Shown here: in pieces, positions 8,717 through 15,908 of the stretch
Numbering within the stretch: the first letter of the stretch is position 1
Layout of the letters: each line of letters begins with the position of its first letter
Program-made: the position numbers and the translations under genes
The notes under the pieces: model-generated
Told to the model about the DNA's origin: nothing
What the model saw: only the letters and a program-made list of their open reading frames with translations
The model's database searches: none
From: Chitinophagales bacterium
GTDB taxonomy: Bacteria > Bacteroidota > Bacteroidia > Chitinophagales > S012-47
Length of the DNA stretch: 37,074 nt
Reading direction: 5' to 3'
NCBI GenBank assembly: GCA_026981615.1
Contig: JALSIH010000228.1
Span: forward strand, 1-37,074

Positions 8717-10063
8717 TCAGGGCCGGCAGACACTGTCGGAGAAGTCCGGCAAAAGCCGGAAAAGGGCTTCGTAGCGTGTGAGGGGGAGGGTCTCGGCCCG
8801 GTCCCAAACATTGTGGTACGCAGGGATGCCGCCCATGGTATAAATGAAAAATGCCGGTACTCCTTTCTCTGTAAAAAAGTAATGATCGCTGTTCGCAGCT
8901 TTTCCCCTGGCTTTTATGCGGGGAAAATAATTGCTCCGTGCGTTCAGGGTTTTTAATTCTTCAAAGGCCTCTCCGAACACCTTGGCATTGACTACGGCAA
9001 TGCCCTCATCTCCCGTTCCAACTATGTCCAGGTTGATCATAAAACAAATGCTGTCAAGCGGCAAGAGGGGGTGCTCGGTGAAATAGCGCGAGCCGATCAG
9101 TCCCGCTTCTTCGGCACCGAAGGCCAGAAAAGCAACTGAGAATTCGGGCGGGTGTTCTTTAAAATAGCGCGCAAGATCGAGCATCATGGCAATGCCGCTG
9201 GCATCGTCATTGGCCCCCGGTATGTAGGCTTTGCTCCCCATCTGTCCCAGATGGTCGTAATGGGCGCTGATGACAAGGAAGCGATCCGGATATTTGCTGC
9301 CTTCGATAAATCCGCATACATTTTGGGTGCGTATGTCGTTTTTGACTTCCGACTCAATAAGCAGAGAGAGCGCTTTGATTTTTCTGCGGGGCAGCGAATC
9401 TTTTATGATTTGAATGACGGGGCGCCTGCAGGCCTGGCGGGCGATGTGCCAGGTGAGGGTTTTTTGCACAAGAACAATAAGCCCTTCGAAGCGAACCGCT
9501 TCACTTTCTTTAAATGCCGTCTCTACAGAGGAGAGCAAATCCCGGTATTTCTCTTTGCCCGTCCAGGCTTTGCTTTCATCTATCAAAAGAAATCGACCGC
9601 TGAAGCGGGGGTCGGAGAGGGCGTTGGACAGGCTTTTTTTGTTTTTAAGCCATCTTTTTTTCAGAAATACAACGGGGCCCCTGCCTGAATAAGCGGGCGA
9701 GCAGGGATCGGGTTGATAGTCGTATGCGGCATCGAGCTTATTTCCGTTGATGCGCAGGTTGAGCTGCCCCGGAAAGGTATTGGCACTTATCTCAAAGTAT
9801 TGGAAGTAACTTTTGCCCGCCAGCGGTATGAGGCCGGTCTCGCGAAAAGATTCGGAAATGAACCGGGCGGCTTTGATATGTCCGTTGGCACTGTAGCCCC
9901 TGCCGGCCATCTCGGGCGAACTGAGCGTGTCGATGATTTTTCGTGCAAAGTCAATGTCCTGGGCGCGAACGGCACGCCCGGCCCCCAGGAAAAGAAGAAG
10001 CAGGAATATGATCTTACGGCTTAAGCAATGGTGCTCAGCCGGCCGGATGAAGCTGATATTCAT
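8717..10063 (-). CDS. Exported M28-family zinc aminopeptidase
   Basis: The protein (448 aa) is a predicted secreted or periplasmic metallopeptidase. An N-terminal signal sequence is visible: basic RK, then IIFLLLLFLGAG, then a likely cleavage site after AVRA. The C-terminal catalytic domain has the five expected zinc ligands and catalytic Glu in SAHYDHLGQMG, PGANDDASGIA, FGAEEAGLIGS, MINLDIVG and NSDHYFF. The region between (about 100-240) is consistent with a PA-like insert, which I cannot confirm. The ATG at 10063 overlaps the 3' end of purS by 29 bases, suggesting translational coupling in a pssA-purS-M28 operon. The exact substrate (aminopeptidase or glutaminyl cyclase-like) cannot be read from the sequence. 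Confidence 0.92.
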   Translation of the reverse strand: MNISFIRPAEHHCLSRKIIFLLLLFLGAGRAVRAQDIDFARKIIDTLSSPEMAGRGYSANGHIKAARFISESFRETGLIPLAGKSYFQYFEISANTFPGQLNLRINGNKLDAAYDYQPDPCSPAYSGRGPVVFLKKRWLKNKKSLSNALSDPRFSGRFLLIDESKAWTGKEKYRDLLSSVETAFKESEAVRFEGLIVLVQKTLTWHIARQACRRPVIQIIKDSLPRRKIKALSLLIESEVKNDIRTQNVCGFIEGSKYPDRFLVISAHYDHLGQMGSKAYIPGANDDASGIAMMLDLARYFKEHPPEFSVAFLAFGAEEAGLIGSRYFTEHPLLPLDSICFMINLDIVGTGDEGIAVVNAKVFGEAFEELKTLNARSNYFPRIKARGKAANSDHYFFTEKGVPAFFIYTMGGIPAYHNVWDRAETLPLTRYEALFRLLPDFSDSVCRP

Positions 10064-10289
10064 AATACTCGATTACCGGATTGGCCAGCAGCTTTTTGCA
10101 GGCCAGTTCCACTTGTTCCGTAGCGCTTTCTATTGAATCGGCTTCGAGGTGTAGGGTAATGTGCTTGCCAATGCGGGCATCCGTGATTTGCTCCAGATGC
10201 AAATTCTTAAATCCCTGTAAAACGGCTTTCCCCTGCGGGTCGAGGAGTTCGCGCAGAGGCATCACATCGATTTCAGCGATGAACTTCAT
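10035..10289 (-). CDS. purS: Phosphoribosylformylglycinamidine synthase subunit PurS
   Basis: PurS is the small structural subunit that joins PurL and PurQ in the fourth step of purine synthesis (FGAR to FGAM). The 84-residue length and signature blocks match: LLDPQGKAVLQGFKNL near the N-terminus, ARIGKHITLHLEAD in the middle and CKKLLANPVIEYYEYQL at the end. It overlaps pssA by 17 bases at its start and the M28 peptidase gene by 29 at its end, so the three are probably one transcript. No purL or purQ is in the window. Its presence predicts a split small-type PurL rather than the large fused enzyme. Confidence 0.93.
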   Translation of the reverse strand: MKFIAEIDVMPLRELLDPQGKAVLQGFKNLHLEQITDARIGKHITLHLEADSIESATEQVELACKKLLANPVIEYYEYQLHPAG

Positions 10290-11103
10290 TTTTTTCTTTT
10301 TTTACGGTGAGGCTGAAAAGTATATAAATAAGTAGAATGACCGGTATGCTTAGGAAGATAATATGAAGGAAGAAGAAGCCGCCCAGCCAGAGAAGGGCCG
10401 CCAGCAGCAAAAGTATCTTGCGTGGGCGGTTGTCCTTGCTGCCTTTTACAAATTTCAGGTTGAGCAGGGTGAGGCGTGAAATCATAAGCCAGGAAAGGAG
10501 CAGTGTGAAAGCATAAAGCAACCAGGGCTTGAAGAGCCATCGGCTGATATGCATTTCATCGAAAAAAAGTGCAAGGGGCAAAGACATCACCGCGAGTGCG
10601 GCTGCCGGTACGGGAAGACCCGAAAAATGAGCTTCGGGATGCACTACATTGAAACGTGCCAGGCGGTAGGCGGCCGCCAGCGTGAAGAGAAAGCCCGGCA
10701 TAAATGCAAAAATGCCGATTTCGAAAGCAAAAGGGCTGTCGAAGAAAGAAACAGCAAGCAGTTGAAAAAGGACCATGCCCGGAAGCACTCCAAAACTTAC
10801 CACATCGCTCAGGCTGTCGAGTTCTTTTCCTATTTCGCTGCGGGCATTGAGCAGGCGGGCCGCAAAACCATCCAGAAAATCTACCAGAACGGCAAAAAAG
10901 ATGAGCAGGGCTGCCATGTGCATTTTGCCCAGATAGAGGCTGCTGAGAACAACCTTCCCATCGAAATAGGCCCGCTCGCTCATGCCGTTGGAAGTCGCAA
11001 GACGCAGTTCAATGTGATCATAAAAAAGAAAGACCAGAGCCATGCAGCCGAGCAGGAGGTTGACCAGGGTCAAAAAATTGGGTATCTTTTTATAGTAGCT
11101 CAT
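10273..11103 (-). CDS. pssA: CDP-diacylglycerol-serine O-phosphatidyltransferase
   Basis: This integral membrane enzyme makes phosphatidylserine, the precursor of phosphatidylethanolamine, from CDP-diacylglycerol and serine. The CDP-alcohol phosphotransferase motif D-G-x2-A-R-x8-G-x3-D-x3-D is complete in DGFAARLLNARSEIGKELD followed by SLSD. Around it are several hydrophobic membrane segments, including LVNLLLGCMALVFLFY near the N-terminus, AALLIFFAVLVDFL before the motif, and two close to the C-terminus. The N-terminal PNFLTLVNLLLGCMA is typical of PssA rather than PgsA. Length is 276. It is the first gene of the overlapping pssA-purS-M28 operon and diverges from the PhoH gene. Confidence 0.94.
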   Translation of the reverse strand: MSYYKKIPNFLTLVNLLLGCMALVFLFYDHIELRLATSNGMSERAYFDGKVVLSSLYLGKMHMAALLIFFAVLVDFLDGFAARLLNARSEIGKELDSLSDVVSFGVLPGMVLFQLLAVSFFDSPFAFEIGIFAFMPGFLFTLAAAYRLARFNVVHPEAHFSGLPVPAAALAVMSLPLALFFDEMHISRWLFKPWLLYAFTLLLSWLMISRLTLLNLKFVKGSKDNRPRKILLLLAALLWLGGFFFLHIIFLSIPVILLIYILFSLTVKKEKNEVHR

Positions 11104-11239
11104 CAGCGGACGAAGTTAACCATTGTGCTGCGATTAAGAATCGGGCAGAGACAATAAAATGGGGCTTTGCCATTCCTTTGCACATTGAGGTGTTGGTATC
11201 AAATGGCGGGCTTATGACACGAAGCCAGCGATATTCGCC

Positions 11240-11247
11240 TAAATTTG
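11240..11247 (+). promoter_or_regulatory. Probable -7 element of the phoH-like gene promoter
   Basis: TAAATTTG matches TAnnTTTG exactly. Transcription would start near 11254, so the in-frame TTG at 11245 cannot be the start and the ATG at 11278 is favoured. A matching TTG -33 element is not evident. Confidence 0.5.
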
Positions 11248-11277
11248 AGAGAACCGATATTCATCAAACACTGTTAT

Positions 11278-12669
11278 ATGCCCACAGCCGGGGTCAAAGA
11301 AAGGAAAAAAAGACACGGGGCTGCTTCCAATGTTTTAAAATCCGGAACACTGAAAAAGATATTTGTACTCGACACTTCGGTCATTCTCTATGACCATCGC
11401 TCCATCATGGAATTTGATGAGCACGATATCGCCATACCGATTCAGGTGCTGGAGGAGCTGGACAACTTTAAAAAAGGCAATGACCATATCAATTTCGAAG
11501 CCAGGGAGTTCATCCGTTTCCTGGATCAAAAATTAAAAGGGGACTATCTGAATGACTGGTTGCCACTGAACGGACGATCAAAAGGCCGCCTGAAGGTGAT
11601 CATGACCCCGGGCCGGATGAGGCTCAATGCGGAGGAAATATTTGACAGCCGGAAATTTGATCATAAGATTCTGAATGCAGCCCTGGCCCTTCAGGATGAG
11701 ATGCCCGGGAAGAAAGTGGTATTGGTGAGCAAAGACGTGGCCCTGCGGCTGAAAGCCAAATCGCTGCATCTTCATGCCGAAGACTTCGAAACCGGAAAAA
11801 TCAAGGACCTGTCGAAGCTCTACACCGGCAGACGGGAGATACAGAAGGTGCGCAGCACCCTGATTGATAAGATATTTGAAAACGGGGAGATCGAAGCGGA
11901 GAAGCTGAAAATCCCGGATTTGATCGACAATGAGTTCCTCATACTTAAGAATGGAAAGAAATCGGTACTGGCATGGTATCAGGGCAGCAGCGGCAAAGTG
12001 ATCCGCATCGAGAGACATCAGGTTTATGGTGTAAAAGCCCGCAATGCCGAACAGGCATTTGCCATTCATGCCATCCTGAACCCGGAGGTGAATCTGGTTT
12101 CCATTCAGGGGGTGGCCGGAACGGGAAAGACACTGCTGGCGCTGGCAGCGGCCCTCGAGCAGCGCAGAAACTTCCATCAAATCTATGTGACGCGCCCCAT
12201 TGTACCGCTCAGCAACAAGGACATAGGCTATCTGCCGGGCGATATTAAGAGCAAAATCAACCCCTACATGGAACCCCTCTGGGACAATTTGAAGTACATC
12301 AAATCGCAGTTTAAGGAAAACGACAAGGCGGCCAGGGCCATTGAGCAGATGATCGAATCGGAGAAAATACAAATCACTCCGCTCACGTACATCCGGGGCC
12401 GGAGCATGAGCAATGTCATCTTTATTGTGGATGAGGCACAGAATCTGACGCCCCACGAAATTAAAACCATCATCACCCGGGCAGGAGAAAATACCAAGAT
12501 CATATTTACGGGCGATATCCGGCAGATTGATACGCCTTATCTCGATTCTCACTCAAACGGACTGACGACCATGATCGAGAAGCTGAAAGGCAAGCATTTG
12601 TTTGCCCATATTACGCTTGAGAAAGGCGAGCGCTCCGAGCTGGCCAATCTGGCCAACGAGCTGCTCTGA
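11278..12669 (+). CDS. PIN-PhoH fusion ATPase (PhoH2-like)
   Basis: An N-terminal PIN ribonuclease domain (about 25-170) begins with KIFVLDTSVILYD and contains the acidic residues expected for metal-dependent RNA cleavage, such as the DFETG and SRKFDHKIL regions. It is fused to a C-terminal PhoH P-loop ATPase domain with Walker A GVAGTGKTLLALAAALEQ, TRPIVPLSNKDIGYLPGD, Walker B VIFIVDEAQNLTPHE and the sensor region IIFTGDIRQID. PhoH2 proteins of this layout are described as RNA helicase-ribonucleases in mycobacteria; activity here is inferred. The start at ATG 11278 (463 aa) is chosen because the TTG at 11245 lies within the -7 box. It converges on the aminopeptidase gene with two bases between stops. 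Confidence 0.93.
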   Translation: MPTAGVKERKKRHGAASNVLKSGTLKKIFVLDTSVILYDHRSIMEFDEHDIAIPIQVLEELDNFKKGNDHINFEAREFIRFLDQKLKGDYLNDWLPLNGRSKGRLKVIMTPGRMRLNAEEIFDSRKFDHKILNAALALQDEMPGKKVVLVSKDVALRLKAKSLHLHAEDFETGKIKDLSKLYTGRREIQKVRSTLIDKIFENGEIEAEKLKIPDLIDNEFLILKNGKKSVLAWYQGSSGKVIRIERHQVYGVKARNAEQAFAIHAILNPEVNLVSIQGVAGTGKTLLALAAALEQRRNFHQIYVTRPIVPLSNKDIGYLPGDIKSKINPYMEPLWDNLKYIKSQFKENDKAARAIEQMIESEKIQITPLTYIRGRSMSNVIFIVDEAQNLTPHEIKTIITRAGENTKIIFTGDIRQIDTPYLDSHSNGLTTMIEKLKGKHLFAHITLEKGERSELANLANELL

Positions 12670-12671
12670 TC

Positions 12672-13961
12672 TCAGCCATTCATCAGGGCTTCGATTTCAT
12701 CGGCTTCGAGCGGAATGTCGCCCATCAGGTCATCAAAACCATCTTCGCGCACGATGATGTCGTTTTCAAGGCGAATGCCGAGGCCTTCCTCCCGGATATA
12801 GATGCCGGGTTCCACGGTAAAGGCCATTCCCGCTTTGATGGGTTCGGTCCAGAGGCCTACATCGTGGGTGTCAAGGCCGATAAAGTGGCTCGTTCCGTGC
12901 ATGAAGTATTTTTTGTAAGCCGGCCACCCGGGGTCCTGGTTTTTGATGTCTTCTTTCGTGAGGAGGCCGAGGCCGAGAAGTTCTTTCTCCATCAGAAGCC
13001 CGACCTCTTTCTGGTAATCGTCCAGGTAAACGCCCGGACGCAGCATGGTCTTGGCTTCTTTCATCACCCGCAACACGGCATTGTAGACATCTTTCTGCCG
13101 GGGAGTGAATCGTCCGCTGACCGGAATGCAGCGGGTCATATCAGAAGCATAATTTGCATACTCGGCCCCGATATCGAGGAGGATGACATCACCGGCTTTG
13201 CATTCTTGGTTGTTTTCTACGTAATGCAGTACGCAGGCATTGGCTCCTGAGGCAATGATGGGTTGATAAGCCGGGCCGCGGCTTCTGCGCTTCATGATTT
13301 CAAAATTGAAAAGCGCTTCGATGTCGTTTTCATTGACACCCGGTTTTACGAAAGCAAGCAATTCCAAAAATGCATCCCGGGTGATTCCGCATGCATGGCG
13401 CATCGTTTCAATTTCTTCAGGCTCTTTTACCGAGCGGAAACGGTGCATATGCGGGGCCAGTCTCTCATATCGATGAAGCGGATAGTGCTGCATGCACCAC
13501 TTCCGGAAGCGGTCGTCACGCGTTTCTACGGGATTGTTGCGCCTCAAGTGTTCGTTGCTGTTCAGAAAAATCATTTCGGCCTCGGCTGCGATGATCTTAA
13601 AGATGTTTTCAAACTCGTCCAGCCAGTAGACGTTTTGAACCCCGCTTAGTTCGCGGGCTTCCTCTTTCGTTAGCTTGGCTCCTTCCCAGATGGCAATTTC
13701 TTCGCTGGTCTCTTTGAGAAAAAGCATCTCGCGGTGTACTTCCCGGAAGGCATCGGGAAAGACAATGAGAATGCTTTCTTCCTGGTCAATCCCCGACATA
13801 TAGAGCAGATCGTTGTTTTGCCGGAAGGGCATGGTTCCGTCCGCATTGCTCGGAAGAATATCATTGCTGTTGAAAACGGCCATTGCTTTTGGCGGTAAGA
13901 CTTCGCGCAACTTGGCGCGGTTTTTCACATAAAGTGATTGCGGTAGCGCTTGATATTTCAT
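12672..13961 (-). CDS. pepP: Xaa-Pro aminopeptidase (M24B family)
   Basis: The enzyme removes N-terminal residues ahead of proline and typically needs two manganese ions. The N-terminal creatinase-like domain (about 1-165) includes MPFRQNNDLLYMSGIDQEES. The C-terminal pita-bread domain has the metal ligands in LLDIGAEYANYASDMTR (two Asp), MHGTSHFIGLDTHDVG (His), FTVEPGIYI (Glu) and GIRLENDIIV (Glu). Length is 429. The two ends are notable: its stop is two bases from that of the PhoH-like gene, and its start faces a ZIP metal transporter across 95 bases holding a TTTAGG/CCTAAA inverted repeat. The pepP name follows the E. coli homologue; no second M24 gene is visible for comparison. Confidence 0.93.
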   Translation of the reverse strand: MKYQALPQSLYVKNRAKLREVLPPKAMAVFNSNDILPSNADGTMPFRQNNDLLYMSGIDQEESILIVFPDAFREVHREMLFLKETSEEIAIWEGAKLTKEEARELSGVQNVYWLDEFENIFKIIAAEAEMIFLNSNEHLRRNNPVETRDDRFRKWCMQHYPLHRYERLAPHMHRFRSVKEPEEIETMRHACGITRDAFLELLAFVKPGVNENDIEALFNFEIMKRRSRGPAYQPIIASGANACVLHYVENNQECKAGDVILLDIGAEYANYASDMTRCIPVSGRFTPRQKDVYNAVLRVMKEAKTMLRPGVYLDDYQKEVGLLMEKELLGLGLLTKEDIKNQDPGWPAYKKYFMHGTSHFIGLDTHDVGLWTEPIKAGMAFTVEPGIYIREEGLGIRLENDIIVREDGFDDLMGDIPLEADEIEALMNG

Positions 13962-13977
13962 TATGGGAAATTTATTT

Positions 13978-13993
13978 TTTAGGTTTGCCTAAA
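13978..13993. promoter_or_regulatory. Perfect inverted repeat, DtxR/MntR-like operator candidate
   Basis: TTTAGG-TTTG-CCTAAA is a perfect 6+4+6 palindrome in the 95-base divergent region between pepP (16 bases from its ATG) and the ZIP transporter (63 bases from its ATG). Half-sites TTAGG/CCTAA are characteristic of iron- and manganese-responsive DtxR/IdeR/MntR-family operators. The neighbouring genes are a metal transporter and a typically Mn-dependent peptidase, which fits. The regulator gene is not in the window, and binding is an inference. Confidence 0.5.
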
Positions 13994-14056
13994 TATTGAC
14001 AAAAAGCTTGTGAACGCAATTTCGAATTTTTGTAAATACTTTAATAATTAATTGGG

Positions 14057-14869
14057 ATGTATGCCTGGTTTTTAACATTAAATCCGATTCTGCAGGCCTT
14101 GCTGGCTACGATATTCACATGGGGTGTGACGGCCCTGGGTGCATCGCTGGTATTCTTTTTCCGAAGTGTCAATCAAAAGGTGCTGGATGCCATGCTGGGC
14201 TTTGCAGCCGGGGTGATGCTGGCGGCCAGTTACTGGTCACTTCTTGCCCCGGCCATCGAAATGTCTGAGAAGATGGGAGTTCCGGGATGGATGCCTGCGC
14301 TGGTGGGATTTTTGCTCGGAGCCGTTTTTATACGCCTCATCGATCTGGTCTTGCCGCATCTTCATCCTTTCAAGCCTACGAGCGAAGCGGAAGGGATACA
14401 TACCTCCTGGCAACGGAGTGTTCTGCTCGTATTGGCCATCACCCTGCACAATTTCCCCGAGGGCCTGGCCGTGGGCGTGGCGTTTGGTGCCGCAGCCCTG
14501 GGCATGCCCGAAGCCAGTATCGGAGCAGCCATTGCGCTGACCATCGGCATTGGTCTGCAGAACTTCCCTGAGGGAACGGCAGTGTCGGTACCCTTGCGCA
14601 GAGAGGGGGTGTCCACGGGAAAAAGTTTTTGGTATGGTCAGCTCTCGGGATTTGTAGAGCCCATTGCCGGAGCCATCGGTGCAGCTGCGGTCCTCGTTGT
14701 TCAGCCATTGCTTCCCTACGCACTGGCTTTTGCCGCGGGTGCCATGGTTTTTGTCGTCATCGAAGAACTGATACCTGCCTCCAATGAATCGGGCAACACG
14801 GACATTGCCACCATGGGGGCCATTCTGGGGTTTGCCGTGATGATGACACTGGATGTGGCATTGGGCTGA
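14057..14869 (+). CDS. ZIP-family divalent metal transporter
   Basis: This inner-membrane protein (270 aa) belongs to the ZIP family, probably the GufA-like subgroup, and would import zinc, iron or manganese. About eight hydrophobic segments are visible, starting with [26 protein letters not shown]. The metal-binding signatures are [14 protein letters not shown] in the fourth membrane segment and [12 protein letters not shown] in the fifth. A histidine-bearing loop ([17 protein letters not shown]) precedes the fourth segment, as in many ZIP proteins. It stands alone on the plus strand ahead of the ribosomal cluster. The inverted repeat upstream suggests metal-dependent control. Metal preference cannot be read from sequence. 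Confidence 0.93.
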   Translation: MYAWFLTLNPILQALLATIFTWGVTALGASLVFFFRSVNQKVLDAMLGFAAGVMLAASYWSLLAPAIEMSEKMGVPGWMPALVGFLLGAVFIRLIDLVLPHLHPFKPTSEAEGIHTSWQRSVLLVLAITLHNFPEGLAVGVAFGAAALGMPEASIGAAIALTIGIGLQNFPEGTAVSVPLRREGVSTGKSFWYGQLSGFVEPIAGAIGAAAVLVVQPLLPYALAFAAGAMVFVVIEELIPASNESGNTDIATMGAILGFAVMMTLDVALG

Positions 14870-14959
14870 GCGGATCACAGACGAAAGCTCGGTGCCTGTA
14901 CCATATTAATATAGAGAATACGACCGTGAAAAGGCCCTTAAAAAATCTTCAAAAGCCGG

Positions 14960-14990
14960 TTGTTTATTAATTCAAATATTTCTAACTTTG
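14960..14990 (+). promoter_or_regulatory. Main promoter of the str-S10-spc-alpha ribosomal cluster
   Basis: TTG at 14960-14962, a 20-base spacer and TAACTTTG at 14983-14990 match the Bacteroidota promoter consensus. The predicted start near 14997 leaves a leader of only about 23 bases before rpsL, too short for a structured regulatory leader. The rest of the gap 14870-14959 holds no gene and no clear terminator for the ZIP gene. Confidence 0.8.
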
Positions 14991-15019
14991 CCCTTCCAAA
15001 AATTTAAGCAAATAGCGGT

Positions 15020-15391
15020 ATGCCTACAATACAACAATTGGTAAGAAAAGGAAGGAAGCAAATCAAGGCCAAAAGCAAGTCAAGAGCATTGGGTTCTTGT
15101 CCTCAGAAAAGAGGGGTTTGCACCCGAGTGTACACGACCACACCGAAAAAACCAAATTCCGCCCTGCGCAAGGTAGCCAAAGTGCGCTTGACCAATGGCC
15201 AGGAAGTAATTGCTTACATCCCGGGCGAAGGCCACAATCTGCAGGAGCACTCGATTGTGCTTATCCGCGGAGGAAGGGTGAAAGATTTGCCGGGTGTAAG
15301 GTATCATATTATTAGAGGTGCACTGGATACAGCCGGTGTGCAAGACAGAAGACAATCAAGATCGAAATACGGAACCAAAAAACCGAGCTAG
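15020..15391 (+). CDS. rpsL: 30S ribosomal protein S12
   Basis: S12 shapes the decoding centre and monitors codon-anticodon pairing. Conserved blocks are [40 protein letters not shown] and LPGVRYH. Lysine 43 and the second conserved lysine in GRVKDLPG are the wild-type residues at positions where changes give streptomycin resistance elsewhere. The Asp after that lysine is the usual RimO methylthiolation site. Length is 123, and it is the first gene of the long plus-strand cluster, just downstream of the strongest promoter in the window. Confidence 0.98.
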   Translation: MPTIQQLVRKGRKQIKAKSKSRALGSCPQKRGVCTRVYTTTPKKPNSALRKVAKVRLTNGQEVIAYIPGEGHNLQEHSIVLIRGGRVKDLPGVRYHIIRGALDTAGVQDRRQSRSKYGTKKPS

Positions 15392-15407
15392 GAAAAGCTG
15401 AGATACA

Positions 15408-15875
15408 ATGAGAAAAAGCAGAGCCAAAAAACATCCGCTTCAACCCGATCCGAGATATAAAGACACACTGGTGACCCGGTTTGTCAATAACCTCATGTGG
15501 GATGGAAAGAAAAGCATTGCATACGAAATATTTTATGATGCAATGGACAAGATCAAGGAGCAAACGGGGGAAGAAGGATATGATGTCTGGAAAAAAGCGT
15601 TGAACAATGTGATGCCGAGCGTGGAGGTGCGAAGCCGCAGGATCGGAGGGGCCACCTTCCAGATTCCGACCGAAATCCGGCCGGATCGCAAAATTTCCAT
15701 GACCATGAAGTGGATTATTCAATATGCCCGCGGACGGGGCGGAAAATCCATGGCTCAGCGTTTGTCGCAGGAATTGATAGCTGCCTCCAAGGGCGAAGGC
15801 GGTGCCGTGAAGAAAAAAGAAGATGTGCACAGAATGGCTGAGGCCAACAAAGCCTTCTCACATTTCAGATTTTAA
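15408..15875 (+). CDS. rpsG: 30S ribosomal protein S7
   Basis: S7 nucleates assembly of the 30S head by binding the 3' major domain of 16S rRNA and contacts E-site tRNA. The N-terminus MRKSRAKKHPLQPDPRYKDT, the core VEVRSRRIGGATFQIPTEIR and the C-terminal KKKEDVHRMAEANKAFSHFRF are typical; length 155 is normal. It lies 16 bases after rpsL and 33 before fusA. In enterobacteria S7 represses this operon through the rpsL-rpsG gap; the 16-base gap here leaves no room for such a structure. Confidence 0.98.
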   Translation: MRKSRAKKHPLQPDPRYKDTLVTRFVNNLMWDGKKSIAYEIFYDAMDKIKEQTGEEGYDVWKKALNNVMPSVEVRSRRIGGATFQIPTEIRPDRKISMTMKWIIQYARGRGGKSMAQRLSQELIAASKGEGGAVKKKEDVHRMAEANKAFSHFRF

Positions 15876-15908
15876 GTAAAAGCCCGGTAAAAAAAGAACA
15901 AAGGAAAG

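Noticed and set aside
7383-8807. 474-codon minus-strand ORF opposite pepD
   Set aside because: It mirrors pepD codons, extends into the M28 gene in another frame and has low-complexity composition. PepD catalytic motifs are intact on the other strand.
11111-11118. TAACTTCG (minus strand) as a pssA promoter -7 box
   Set aside because: One mismatch to the consensus, no TTG at the right spacing, and it would give a leaderless transcript. It was too weak to list as a feature.
11578-12552. 324-codon minus-strand ORF opposite the PIN-PhoH gene
   Set aside because: Antisense to intact Walker A and B motifs, with no domain of its own.
14903-14912. Palindrome ATATTAATAT upstream of rpsL
   Set aside because: Short AT-only palindromes are common in AT-rich gaps, and it has no matching half-sites of a known regulator.
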